Source of the DNA: Rhodospirillales bacterium
Lineage (GTDB): Bacteria > Pseudomonadota > Alphaproteobacteria > Dongiales > Dongiaceae
Direction: 5' to 3'
DNA: 64,000 nucleotides
Assembly: GCA_009885795.1 (NCBI GenBank)
Contig: VFKA01000020.1
Location: 62,001 to 126,000, forward strand
Shown here: positions 26,666 through 35,171 of the stretch, piece after piece
Position numbering within the stretch: position 1 is the first letter of the stretch
Layout: the number at the start of each line of letters is the position of its first letter
Translations under genes and position numbers: made by a program
Notes under the pieces: generated by a model
The model's database searches: none
The model's input: only the letters and a program-made list of their open reading frames with translations
What the model was told of the DNA's origin: nothing

Positions 26666-27945
26666 CTTTCTTCCTCGGGCGGCTTCAGGCGGCCGAAGCC
26701 GCGCAGCAGCAGCAGATCGTAGACGATCTTCAAGGCGCCGGCCACGACCAGCGGCCAGCCGAATGGCGAGAGCGCGAAGAGATAGCCTGCGAACGTCGGG
26801 CTCAAGGCCGAGGCGATGGTGCGCGGCACGGCGGTGAAGCTCGCGGCGGCCGCGCGCTCGGGCGGCGTCACCACCGCCATGATGTAGGAGGTGCGCGCCG
26901 GCACGTCCATGGTCGAGAGCGGTGCCCGCAGCAACAGCAGCGCGACGACGAGCCAGGCGCTGGGCATCAGCGGCACCAGCATCAGCAGTACATTGGAAGG
27001 CAGATGCGTGAAGACCATGGTGTTGATGAGGCCGATGCGGCGCGCCAGCATTGCCGACAATGGATAGGAGCACGCCGACAGCAGGCTCGACCAGAAGAAC
27101 ACCGTGCCGGCGGCGACGATCGGCATGTCGAAGGTTTCGAGCAGCCAAAGCGCCAGCAGGGGGCGAAGCACGAACCCGCCGGCGAAGGCGTCGAGACTGA
27201 AGAGAGCGGCAAGATGGACGACCCTATCGCGCGAGGGCCCAAGCGCCGTCTTAGGAGCGGCTTCCGCCGTGGGCGCCTGCGGAGGCAAGCGCCGATAAAT
27301 CGTGAAGGCCGCCACGCCCAAGAGGGCGTAAAGCAGGAACAACCCCTTGATCGTTTCGACGAGGCCTAGGCGGGGCGAGAGCCAGTCGACCACGCCGATG
27401 AAGAGCGACCCTAGCGCCACCGCAAGCGCGCCGGTGAGGCTGTAGAGCGCGAACATCGCGGTCCGCCGCTCCGGCGCCGCGGTATCGCCCATCAGGGACT
27501 GCTCGATGGGGATGAAGAAACTGGCATCGCCCACGGACGGGTTGAACGTGCCCAGCACCGCGACGACGAGCAGCGGCCAGAACCCGTCGAGACCGGCGAA
27601 GCCCAGGCCCGTCGCCACCATGATGAGCGTGGCGGCCTGCAACAGCAGCCGGCGGTCATGGCGGTGCGCCACCATGCCGACGACGAGCGTCAGCGCGGCC
27701 GAGCCGACGAGCGTGGCGGTCGAGATCACTCCGACATGGAAGGCGTCGTAGCCGAGCGCCAGCAGATAGATCGGCATGGCGAGGCTGACGAAGCTGTCGC
27801 CAAAGCCGCGCAAGGCCCGCACCAGCAGCAGCCGGCGGGCGACCGGCGGCACGCCGCCGAGGCCCAGGCGCCGGGCGATCAATCGCGCAACATGCACGCC
27901 GGTACCGCCGATAGGCGAATCAAGAGGGGCGGCCGCATGGGCCAC
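26662..27945 (-). CDS. MFS transporter
   Basis: Inner-membrane transporter of 427 residues with about twelve hydrophobic helices. The N-terminal 30 residues are soluble and Gly/Ala-rich. The first helix contains RALRGFGDSFVSLAMPIYLLALG, a motif seen in uncharacterised MFS proteins. The loop after helix 2 is AHRHDRRLLL (motif A variant), and a charged central loop separates the two halves. Substrate unknown. It lies 17 bases after the stop-to-start gap from the APC permease upstream on the same strand, so the two may be co-transcribed. Confidence 0.83.
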   Translation of the reverse strand: MAHAAAPLDSPIGGTGVHVARLIARRLGLGGVPPVARRLLLVRALRGFGDSFVSLAMPIYLLALGYDAFHVGVISTATLVGSAALTLVVGMVAHRHDRRLLLQAATLIMVATGLGFAGLDGFWPLLVVAVLGTFNPSVGDASFFIPIEQSLMGDTAAPERRTAMFALYSLTGALAVALGSLFIGVVDWLSPRLGLVETIKGLFLLYALLGVAAFTIYRRLPPQAPTAEAAPKTALGPSRDRVVHLAALFSLDAFAGGFVLRPLLALWLLETFDMPIVAAGTVFFWSSLLSACSYPLSAMLARRIGLINTMVFTHLPSNVLLMLVPLMPSAWLVVALLLLRAPLSTMDVPARTSYIMAVVTPPERAAAASFTAVPRTIASALSPTFAGYLFALSPFGWPLVVAGALKIVYDLLLLRGFGRLKPPEEES

Positions 27946-27962
27946 CCCTCATCGGCTTCGGA

Positions 27963-29657
27963 CTACCCCGCGATCCATTTGGCGATCAGCATCACGGCGA
28001 TGCCCCCGAGAATCGCCAGGTACGGCAGGGCTCCGGCCCGTTTTTCGCCAAGATCGTTGCCGTCCTTGATGCCCAGATCTTCCATCATCGCCACGGGGAA
28101 CTTGCCGCCGTCCTGCACGTAGTGCCGATACCAGAAGACGGGGACGATCACCGCCGCCGCGATCAAGCCGGCCCAGAGCGGGTCGATGCCAACATCCGGA
28201 TTCAAGTCCCACACGGCCGCCCCGGCACCCATGAACGCGGCGTTCACGAAGGCCAGGATCGTTCCGAGCGCGAGGAGGATCGTCGGCGCCCGGTACGGCC
28301 GCTTTATATGCCCGGCATCGACACGATGGATCCAGCCCGCGTTCAGGTTGAGGAAGTTGAAGATGATGTAGCCGCAATTCGACACAGCCAAGATGATGTA
28401 GTAGCTGGCCGCGTCGGAAGCCGCGAAGGTCAACAGCACCAGATTGAAGGCAAGATCGGTCCACATCGCGTTGGTGGGAGCGCCGTGCGTATTCAACCGG
28501 GAAAGATAGCGTGGCAGCCAGCCATCGACCGACCCCTGGTAGAGCGTGCGCGACGATCCCGCCATCGCCGTCATGATCGCGAGGACGAGGGCGAGAATCA
28601 TCAGAATCACCAGGGTGCCTTCGACGGTCGGACCGCCGCCGACCATATGCGCCATGGCCGTCGCGACGCCGGTGCCGGCGACGACCCCCGGGTCGGTCAT
28701 GCCGGCGACGCCAAGCACGCCCTGGAACGTGAACGGGACCAGGATATAAAGCAGCAGGCACAAGAGACCCGAGTAAAAGATCGCCTTGAAGGTATCCGTG
28801 CCTGGGTTCTTGAACTCCCGCGTGTAACAAACCGCCGTCTCGAAGCCGTAGGTCGACCAGGCGGCGATGAACATGCCGCCCAGAACCAGCGTCCACCCGC
28901 CGAGATCCCACGCCCCGCTGATCGGCAAGAGCGGCGTGAAATTCGCCGCGTCGACCTTGCCCTGCAGAAGCGGCACGACGCCGAAGATTAGCATCACGAT
29001 CACGATGACCAGTCCGACGATCATCTGCACCCGCGCGGTGCCGAGGATCCCGCGATGCTGAATGGCGAACACGATCAGCATCAGGATGGCGCCGATGAAG
29101 AACGGCGTGCCGATCGAGAACACGGTGACCCCGGGAATCTCGAAGCTCACCAACGTCCAGGTCTGCAAGGCGGGCGTGAGGGTGGCGACCGCCTCCTCGA
29201 CGGTCTTGCCGGCGTTGACGGGATCGGCGAGCCACGCCACCACGTCGGGCGAATCGGCGCCCGGGATCGGCGTCAGGCCGTTCATGATGTAGCCGGCCGC
29301 GATCGCGCAACCGAGCGAGAGCACCGGCGTCCACGCGATCCAGTTGCACCATACCGACAGCGGCGCCAGGAACTTGCCGTATTTCAGCCAAGCCGCCGCG
29401 CCGTAGACCGAGGCGCCGCCCGATTTGTTCGGGAAGAGCCCGGCGATCTCGGCGTAGGTGAAGGACTGGACGAAGCCCATCAGCATCGACACGACCCAGA
29501 TGGCGAACGCCGCGGTGCCGCCGATGCCGCCGATGCCGCCGATCGAAAACAGCACGAGCGCCGGGACGCCGCTGGCGACCCAGAACGCGCCCTTCCAATC
29601 GATGGTGCGGTGCAGGCCGGCGCCGTCCGAAGCGGCCATTCTCGTCTTCGACGTCAT
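27963..29657 (-). CDS. APC superfamily amino acid/amine permease
   Basis: Inner-membrane permease of 564 residues. It has about twelve to fourteen helices and the APC helix-1 motif WVASGVPALVLFSIGGIGG, then FTYAEIAGLFPNKSGGASVYGAAAW, which is the conserved helix 2-3 region of APC transporters. A long central region and a C-terminal cytoplasmic tail follow. The substrate is probably an amino acid or amine; specificity is not readable. It starts 108 bases beyond the Amt-linked small gene, after a terminator, so it has its own promoter. Confidence 0.87.
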   Translation of the reverse strand: MTSKTRMAASDGAGLHRTIDWKGAFWVASGVPALVLFSIGGIGGIGGTAAFAIWVVSMLMGFVQSFTYAEIAGLFPNKSGGASVYGAAAWLKYGKFLAPLSVWCNWIAWTPVLSLGCAIAAGYIMNGLTPIPGADSPDVVAWLADPVNAGKTVEEAVATLTPALQTWTLVSFEIPGVTVFSIGTPFFIGAILMLIVFAIQHRGILGTARVQMIVGLVIVIVMLIFGVVPLLQGKVDAANFTPLLPISGAWDLGGWTLVLGGMFIAAWSTYGFETAVCYTREFKNPGTDTFKAIFYSGLLCLLLYILVPFTFQGVLGVAGMTDPGVVAGTGVATAMAHMVGGGPTVEGTLVILMILALVLAIMTAMAGSSRTLYQGSVDGWLPRYLSRLNTHGAPTNAMWTDLAFNLVLLTFAASDAASYYIILAVSNCGYIIFNFLNLNAGWIHRVDAGHIKRPYRAPTILLALGTILAFVNAAFMGAGAAVWDLNPDVGIDPLWAGLIAAAVIVPVFWYRHYVQDGGKFPVAMMEDLGIKDGNDLGEKRAGALPYLAILGGIAVMLIAKWIAG

Positions 29658-29710
29658 TGCTTGTCTCGCTCCTATCCAAGAATCGAATCGTTCAGGGCCA
29701 CGGCCCCAGG

Positions 29711-29740
29711 AAAAAGCGGGCGCCCAAACACGGCACCCGC
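29711..29740 (-). terminator. Intrinsic terminator of the amt operon
   Basis: Read on the minus strand, GCGGGTGCC pairs with GGCGCCCGC (nine pairs including one G-U) around a short loop and is followed by TTTTTCC. It lies 25 bases after the stop of the small membrane gene and ends the amt transcript before the APC permease gene. Confidence 0.75.
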
Positions 29741-29765
29741 CTTCCCTTGCGTCAAACGATAGCGC

Positions 29766-30002
29766 CTAGAGCGAGCGCAGGATGCGTTCGCCCTTCAGCG
29801 CCCTCGACATGTTGTCGCCCTGCTTCAAAGTATTGAGATCGTCCGCATAGTTGGATTCTTCCATGCGGATTTGCCAGACGTGCCATCCAATCCAGATGAC
29901 GATCAAGGCAATGGTCATCAACTCTTCGAGCCCGTGCCCAGGATAGAGAATGTTGAGCTCGGCCATATTGCCCGCCCAACTGCCGGCTTCAGCGAGTGTC
30001 AT
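29766..30002 (-). CDS. Small single-helix membrane protein linked to amt
   Basis: Protein of 78 residues: a short N-terminal segment, one hydrophobic helix (about 27-45, LMTIALIVIWIGWHVWQI) and a charged C-terminal tail of about 33 residues. Not recognised. An AAGGAGA ribosome-binding site with seven-base spacing precedes the ATG, and the gene follows the ammonium transporter by 12 bases, ahead of a terminator. Both facts argue that it is translated. Since amt genes are usually paired with a PII (glnK) gene and none is here, this may be an accessory subunit or regulator of the transporter; that is inference. Confidence 0.75.
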   Translation of the reverse strand: MTLAEAGSWAGNMAELNILYPGHGLEELMTIALIVIWIGWHVWQIRMEESNYADDLNTLKQGDNMSRALKGERILRSL

Positions 30003-30014
30003 GGATCGTTCTCC

Positions 30015-31436
30015 TTATGCCTTGAGATAGCCGGCGGCCCGAGCTTCCTCGAGTTCCGCCTTCTTTACGTCGTCTTCGTCCATATAGCGCGCCGCGTATT
30101 CCGAGAGGTCGAGGCCGACCAGCTCGATCTCGCGAGGGATGCGAAGCATGTTGAACGCCTGAAGTATCTTGGACAGGACATATCCCGGGATGAAGCCGAG
30201 AACCCAGAACATGATCACGGCGCCGATGAAATTGCCCCACGGCGTGATTGGCGCGTAGCTGGGATCGTAGGAGGACGGATACCCCCACAAGACGAAACCC
30301 GCCACCACGACGCCGAGGAACCCACCATAGCCATGGACGGCGACACCGCCCACCGCGTCGTCGATCTTGAACCGGCGCTCAACCCAGCCATGCAAGCGGT
30401 AGCAGATGACGGGGACGATCGCGCCGATCACCAGCGCTTGGATCGGGTGGTAGAGGTCGTTGCCGGCCGACGTGGCGATGACACCGCAGAGGCCACCCGA
30501 GTAGGTCCAGAACGCATCGCCGCGGGCGGCGATATAGGTCGCCATCAACCCACCGGACAGAGCCATGATGAAGTTGAAGGTGATCGCCGAGAGCGTCGTC
30601 GGTGTCAGATAGATGTTGGTCGCCGACCAGAACACGCCGTCGCCCGACTGCACGTCGAAGATCGGAATGTTGCAGGCGGCGTAGAAGCCCCAGAACCCGC
30701 AGAAAATCAGGAACAGGCCAATGGTGACGAGCCATGGGTTCTGCGGCACGATGTTGCGCGGCGTGCCGTCGGCCTTGAACTTGCCAAGCCGTGGGCCCAG
30801 CACGATGAGGACCGCCAGCGCCGTCCCACCGGCGATGGCATGCACCACGCCCGAGGCGTAGGCGTCATGATAGCCTAGAATCCGAACCATCCAGCCGGCG
30901 GGGTGCCAGCCCCAGGCCGCGTCGAGGATCCAGGTGAACGAGCCCAGCATCACCGCGATGATCCAGAACGCGCCGGATTTCACCCGTTCGATGATGCAGC
31001 CCGAAACGATCGAGGCCGTGGTCCAGGAGAACAACAGGAAGGCCGCCCAGAACACGCCATTCAAGCGCGCCCAGTACATAGTGCTGGTGGCCGTGCCGGC
31101 AAGTTCCTCATCGAGCCCCGGCGTCGCCGCCGGGCCGCCCATATGGGTACCCATCAACTCGCTCCAGGGAGTCGCCCAGGGCGCCGCCATGAGGTCGCCG
31201 AACGGCCAGCCGTTCGGCATCGCGAAATAGATCCACCAGCCAAACAGGAAGAAGCTGATGGTGACCACCGGGATCACCATGGTGTTCTTCATCAGCGTAT
31301 GCATGTGGTTCTTGGTGCGCGAGGCCCCCACCTCGTACATGCAGAAACCAACGTGAATGAAGAACATGAAGACGATGGTGACCCAGTAGTAAAACTCCGT
31401 GAAAATGATGTTGAGCGCGCCGATATCAGAGCCCAT
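30015..31436 (-). CDS. amt: Ammonium transporter (Amt family)
   Basis: Channel-like transporter of 473 residues with about eleven helices. The twin pore histidines are kept: H199 (ASGVVHAIAGG) and H368 (GGVAVHGYGG). The N-terminus reads YWVTIVFMFFIHVGFCMYEVGASRTKNHMHTLMKN, similar in pattern to the usual VEAGLVRSKN region but longer, and an inserted loop of about 35 residues (80-115) is unusual. The C-terminal cytoplasmic tail ends with an acidic-basic helix (DEDDVKKAELEEARAAGY). I chose the ATG at 31436 because it follows GGGGGGACG and matches the family start. It is first in a two-gene operon. Confidence 0.9.
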   Translation of the reverse strand: MGSDIGALNIIFTEFYYWVTIVFMFFIHVGFCMYEVGASRTKNHMHTLMKNTMVIPVVTISFFLFGWWIYFAMPNGWPFGDLMAAPWATPWSELMGTHMGGPAATPGLDEELAGTATSTMYWARLNGVFWAAFLLFSWTTASIVSGCIIERVKSGAFWIIAVMLGSFTWILDAAWGWHPAGWMVRILGYHDAYASGVVHAIAGGTALAVLIVLGPRLGKFKADGTPRNIVPQNPWLVTIGLFLIFCGFWGFYAACNIPIFDVQSGDGVFWSATNIYLTPTTLSAITFNFIMALSGGLMATYIAARGDAFWTYSGGLCGVIATSAGNDLYHPIQALVIGAIVPVICYRLHGWVERRFKIDDAVGGVAVHGYGGFLGVVVAGFVLWGYPSSYDPSYAPITPWGNFIGAVIMFWVLGFIPGYVLSKILQAFNMLRIPREIELVGLDLSEYAARYMDEDDVKKAELEEARAAGYLKA

Positions 31437-31657
31437 GTGACGTCCCCCCCTCAGATTGCGACCCCGCGCATGCCGGCGGCCGGGAGCCTTGCAAGACAGC
31501 ACGCCCCCCGCGCGCCTGGGCTGACCCAAACCTGCCTAGGCCGGCTTGGCACCTCGCCCTACCACATCTAGACAGTGGTGGGCGAGGCATGCCCAAGCGG
31601 TAGAGTCTACTGCAAAAGTGAATGGATATCAATCGGCTTTGAGGGAGGCGTCTTCGG

Positions 31658-33121
31658 TCATGCCCGATACATCGGCTTGAGGCTGGCGAAGAGACGGCGA
31701 TAACGCCCGTGGGCATCGTCATAGGCCGGGCATGGGGCCGGCGCCAAGGTCTCCGAAACCGTGGCGCATTGGCCGGCGGCCTCGCTCAAATCGCGGGCCT
31801 TGCCCGCCGCCACCGCCGCCAGCAGAGCGGCGCCGATGGCCGAGGTATCGGCGTGGCGCGCGCGTTCGACCGGCAGGCCGGTCACGTCGGCGCGGATTTG
31901 AGTCCAGAGCAAGCTTTTCGACCCGCCACCCAGCGCGCGGATGCGATCGATACCGACACCCATGCGCCGCAGGGCCTCGATCACGTCGCGTAGGCCGAAG
32001 GCCGTGCCTTCGAGCGCCGCGCGCGCCAGGTGACCGGCGCCATGCGAGGGCGTCAGCCCATAGAAACAGCCGCGCGCGCCCGCGATCCATTCGGGCGTCA
32101 TCGCGCCGGTCAGCGCCGGCAGGAACAACAATCCGTCGCTGCCGGGCGGGACGCCCTCGGCCAGCCGGTCGAAGGCCTGGAAGTCGGCGATTCCGAGGAG
32201 CGCGCGCAGCCATTCGAGCGCGCCGCCGCTGACCCATCCGGGGTTCTCGATGTAATGCAGCGCGGAGCCGACGAAGCGATGGGTCTCGACCAAATTGGCG
32301 TCGTCGATGATCGGGCGCGGGTCGAGGGCGCCGACGACCTCGGCGGTGCCGAGCACGTTGGCGACGATGCCGGGCGCGACGATGCCGGCCCCCAGCGGTG
32401 TCGAAAAATCGTCGCCCGTGCCGACCGCGACCGGGACGCCCGCCGGCAATCCGGTGAGCGCCGCGCCGGCGCCGGTGAGGCGCCCTGCCATCGTTTCCGC
32501 CCGAGCCAGCGGCGGCAGGAGTTCGGGCGGGAGATCGAAGGCGCCGAGCAGGTCATCGGCATAGGCACCCGCCGCCAGGTCATAGAGCAGAGTGGTCGAA
32601 GCTTGGCCATGATCCATCACCCTGACGCCGGTCAGCCGCTCGACCAGATAACTCACCGGCTGGTGGAAGCAGGCGCCGCCCCGGGTCTCGGGCCGATGAT
32701 CGAGGGACCAGCGGATCTTCGGCCCCATATGCGTGCCGTCCAGATTGGAGCCGGTGCGCCGGCGGAACTCGGTCGCCGGCAGGCGTGTCGCCACCTTGGG
32801 CAGCACGCTGTCGGCGCGCCGGTCCATCCACAGGATGCAAGGGCCGAGGGGCCGAGTGTTGGCGTCGATCGCGACCGCGCCATCGAGCTGGCCCGCGATC
32901 CCTAGCGCCGACACGTCGGCGGGGTTGCACCGAGCGGCGGCGAGCGCCTCGGCGATGGCCGGCGCCAGCGCCTGCTCCCATAGGGCCGTCTCCTGTTCGG
33001 CCCATCCGGGCCGCGGATGGCTGACGACATAGGATCGCCGGCCGGTCCCGCGCACCTGAAAGCGGTCGTCGAGGACGACAGCCTTGAGGCTTTGGCTGCC
33101 GGCATCGACGCCGACGATCAT
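31658..33121 (-). CDS. FGGY-family carbohydrate kinase (xylulokinase-like)
   Basis: Sugar or polyol kinase of 487 residues. It has the N-terminal ATPase fold (IVGVDAGSQSLKAVVLD), the substrate-binding GIAGQLDGAVAID and ILWMDRRAD segments, and the C-terminal domain with GTGDDFSTPLGAGIV and ALGGGSKSLLWTQIRADVTGLPVE near residues 405-430. It most resembles xylulokinases, but FGGY specificity cannot be read by eye. The ATG at 33121 overlaps the stop of the upstream TIM-barrel gene (ATGA), so the two are translationally coupled and probably act in one catabolic pathway. Confidence 0.88.
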   Translation of the reverse strand: MIVGVDAGSQSLKAVVLDDRFQVRGTGRRSYVVSHPRPGWAEQETALWEQALAPAIAEALAAARCNPADVSALGIAGQLDGAVAIDANTRPLGPCILWMDRRADSVLPKVATRLPATEFRRRTGSNLDGTHMGPKIRWSLDHRPETRGGACFHQPVSYLVERLTGVRVMDHGQASTTLLYDLAAGAYADDLLGAFDLPPELLPPLARAETMAGRLTGAGAALTGLPAGVPVAVGTGDDFSTPLGAGIVAPGIVANVLGTAEVVGALDPRPIIDDANLVETHRFVGSALHYIENPGWVSGGALEWLRALLGIADFQAFDRLAEGVPPGSDGLLFLPALTGAMTPEWIAGARGCFYGLTPSHGAGHLARAALEGTAFGLRDVIEALRRMGVGIDRIRALGGGSKSLLWTQIRADVTGLPVERARHADTSAIGAALLAAVAAGKARDLSEAAGQCATVSETLAPAPCPAYDDAHGRYRRLFASLKPMYRA

Positions 33122-33786
33122 GAAGCGGCGGCGTCGAGGATGCGGCGAAGCTGGTTCGCAAGCAGGCCATGGCGCGGGTCGAAGCCGCACGAGAGCGCCG
33201 CCGTGCCGATGGTGAAAAGATCGGCGCCGGCCGCCTTCACGGCCCGGATGCGCTCCGGCGTATCGACGCTGCCGGCGACGATGAGGGTGCGGTCGGTGGC
33301 CGCGCGGGCGGCGCGAATGAGATCGAGCGGATCGGCCTCGGTGGCGCGGTAGGCGAGGAGATCGACCCCGGCGCACCCCGCCGCGACCGCGGCCCTGGTA
33401 TCGGCGCCGATGCGCTCGGGCGATCCGCCGAGCCGCGTCGGGTGGCCTTGGGGTATGCCCGGAAACGGATAGTAGCCCGTGGGCCTGCCCTTCAAGATCG
33501 CCATAATCTCAGCCACCTGCTGGCCGCCCAGTAGCCGGTCGATGCCAAGCTCGGCCCCGATCCTGGCCGAGGCGAGGCCGGCTTCCGGTGTCGTGCTGAC
33601 GACCTCCATGTAGGTGGTCTTGCCGTCGATCTTCATCATCCCGTGCAGGCGGGCCAGCGTTTCCGGGGACACGCCCACGTCCTTGAAGCCGACATGGCGG
33701 ACCGGCAAATGGCGGATCGACTCGTAAACCTCGACGCAGTCGGCGATGGTACGGTCATCGCGCGTCAGCATAAATATGAAGTCCAT
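33118..33786 (-). CDS. TIM-barrel phosphate-binding protein of unknown function
   Basis: Protein of 222 residues. Alternating strands and helices end in a C-terminal phosphate-binding pattern (LIVAGSVDTPERIRAVKAAGADLFTIGTAAL), like HisA/HisF, TrpF or NanE-type (beta/alpha)8 barrels. Conserved-looking patches are HVGFKDVGVS, TTYMEVVSTTPEA, DRLLGG, YYPFPGIPQGHPTRLGG and CAGVDLLAYRATEADPLDL. I associate this protein with sugar-kinase operons but know of no proven activity. Its stop overlaps the kinase start (ATGA). The ATG at 33786 begins MDFIFMLTRDD. Likely role: isomerase, epimerase or aldolase acting on the kinase product (inference). Confidence 0.75.
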   Translation of the reverse strand: MDFIFMLTRDDRTIADCVEVYESIRHLPVRHVGFKDVGVSPETLARLHGMMKIDGKTTYMEVVSTTPEAGLASARIGAELGIDRLLGGQQVAEIMAILKGRPTGYYPFPGIPQGHPTRLGGSPERIGADTRAAVAAGCAGVDLLAYRATEADPLDLIRAARAATDRTLIVAGSVDTPERIRAVKAAGADLFTIGTAALSCGFDPRHGLLANQLRRILDAAAS

Positions 33787-33864
33787 GGTTAATTCTCTCG
33801 AAATGTCGGTTTCGGCCCCCGGACGGTAGGCGCGCAAAGCCGATGCGGCAAGCCGACATCCCCA

Positions 33865-33894
33865 TTGCCTTGTGCTATTCTCTCGACCGATAAT
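33865..33894 (+). promoter_or_regulatory. Putative promoter of the small lipoprotein gene
   Basis: TTGCCT (33865-33870) and GATAAT (33889-33894) are separated by 18 bases and lie about 40 bases before the lipoprotein ATG. Reasonable match to a housekeeping promoter. Confidence 0.4.
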
Positions 33895-33933
33895 GCGCGG
33901 GCTAAATTGGGCAATTCCAGTTAGGGGATCATT

Positions 33934-34095
33934 ATGGCAAAAGCTACCGTGGCCATCCTGACCGTGTTCACATTGTGCCTCGGGCTTGCGGCCTGCAAGT
34001 ACGAGTCAAGCAACAACCTCTTCGACAACAACTGCAGCCAGACCGGCGGCTGGCACGATGCCGGACGCTGCGGCGGCTACGTCGCCGGGCCGTAA
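33934..34095 (+). CDS. 53-residue lipoprotein
   Basis: A small open frame of 54 codons including stop. The N-terminus is KATVAILTVFTLCLGLAAC, a lipoprotein signal with the lipobox LGLAAC, so the lipidated cysteine would be C21. The mature 33 residues contain two further cysteines, Asn and Gly (NNLFDNNC...GRCGGY), and no known domain. TTAGGGGATC before the ATG offers a weak ribosome-binding site, and a promoter-like pair lies upstream. It is encoded opposite to both flanking catabolic genes. Small entericidin-like lipoproteins share this layout, but I see no specific match. Confidence 0.65.
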   Translation: MAKATVAILTVFTLCLGLAACKYESSNNLFDNNCSQTGGWHDAGRCGGYVAGP

Positions 34096-34103
34096 ACGGC
34101 CGA

Positions 34104-35111
34104 TCAACGCAGCAGGAATCCGGCGAGATCGTCGCCGGGTTCGAGCGTAAAGCGGGCGGTGCCTGTATAGTGGGCCCGCCCGCCTACCTCGACGATCACC
34201 GCCGGTAGAGCGCCGACGGAAGCCGGCCTCAAGGCGCGGCCGGTGAAGATCGCGCCGGTGACGCTTTCGAACGTCCTCGTCTGCCCCATCCGGATTTGCC
34301 CCTTCGCTATTTGAACCGCGATGCGGGCGGTAACGCCGCTGCCGGTCGGGCTGCGATCCACCTCGCGCTCGGCGAAGACGCAGACATTGGCCGTTGGCTG
34401 CTCCGCGTAGGCGTCGCGGCCGTCGGTCAGGATCGTGCCATAGAGGAAGGACAGATCGGGGCTGTCCGGGTGCGACAGTACCACTTGTGCTTTCGTGGCC
34501 TGCGTCACGGCCGCCGCGGCATCGACGAGATCGCGCGTGCGCGAGGCGCGCACGTCGAGGCCGAAGGCCGACGCCGGCACTAGCGCGTAGAAGGCGCCGC
34601 CATAGCCGATGTCGATCGCAAGGGGTCCGATGCCCGGAACCTCGATGCGCCGGTCAAGCGCATAGGCGAAGGCCGGCACGCTTTCGAACCGCACCTCGCC
34701 CCCACGGCCGTCCGCGACCGCGACGCGCGCCCGCACCAGACCGCACGGGCATTCGATGTTGACGATGGTCTCGGGTTCCGTGGCGGGCACGAGCTTGGCG
34801 TCCACGGCCCAGCGGCCGAGCGCGATGACGGCGTGGCCGCACATGGTGCTGTAGCCTTCGTTGTGCATGAAGAGGACGGCGAGATCGGCGCCGGCCAGGC
34901 TCGGGCGCACCGGAATGACGCCGTACATGTCGAAATGCCCGCGCGGCTCGAAGATGAGCAGCCGGCGCAAGTGGTCGAGATGGTCCTTGGCATAGCGGCG
35001 CTTGGCGAGAATGGTGTCGCCCTCGATCGGCGGATAGCCGGAGACGACGATCCGCACCGGCTCGCCACCCGTGTGCATCTCGACGGTTTCGATGGCGAGC
35101 GGGGCGGGCAT
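34104..35111 (-). CDS. Proline racemase family enzyme, trans-3-hydroxy-L-proline dehydratase type
   Basis: Cytoplasmic enzyme of 335 residues. The family opening HTGGEP and NIECPCG are present. Of the two catalytic positions, the first is C91 (MCGHAVIALG). The second, usually Cys in DRSPCGTGTSA, is T256 (DRSPTGSGVTAR). The Cys/Thr pair is the hallmark of trans-3-hydroxy-L-proline dehydratases, which yield delta1-pyrroline-2-carboxylate; racemases and 4-hydroxyproline epimerases have Cys/Cys. GGAG lies 7 bases before the ATG. A perfect 18-bp inverted repeat lies just upstream, so expression is probably controlled there. Confidence 0.87.
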   Translation of the reverse strand: MPAPLAIETVEMHTGGEPVRIVVSGYPPIEGDTILAKRRYAKDHLDHLRRLLIFEPRGHFDMYGVIPVRPSLAGADLAVLFMHNEGYSTMCGHAVIALGRWAVDAKLVPATEPETIVNIECPCGLVRARVAVADGRGGEVRFESVPAFAYALDRRIEVPGIGPLAIDIGYGGAFYALVPASAFGLDVRASRTRDLVDAAAAVTQATKAQVVLSHPDSPDLSFLYGTILTDGRDAYAEQPTANVCVFAEREVDRSPTGSGVTARIAVQIAKGQIRMGQTRTFESVTGAIFTGRALRPASVGALPAVIVEVGGRAHYTGTARFTLEPGDDLAGFLLR

Positions 35112-35126
35112 GGCGGCTCCAATCGT

Positions 35127-35171
35127 AATTAGTGACGGTATATAATTAAAAACTATATACCGTCACTAATT
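35127..35171. promoter_or_regulatory. Perfect 18-bp inverted repeat before the hydroxyproline dehydratase gene
   Basis: AATTAGTGACGGTATATA (35127-35144) and its exact reverse complement (35154-35171) are separated by nine A/T-rich bases. The dyad covers the last codons and stop of the nucleoside hydrolase gene. It ends 15 bases before the ATG of the dehydratase gene, just ahead of its ribosome-binding site. It could be a repressor operator (GntR-like TATATAC half-sites) or an RNA hairpin controlling translation. It lacks a T tract, so it is not a typical terminator. Confidence 0.75.

Noticed and set aside
31481-31510. Possible sigma-54 promoter upstream of amt (minus strand: GG...TTGCA)
   Set aside because: The GG to GC spacing is 11 bases instead of the required 10, and the rest of the -24 box is poor.
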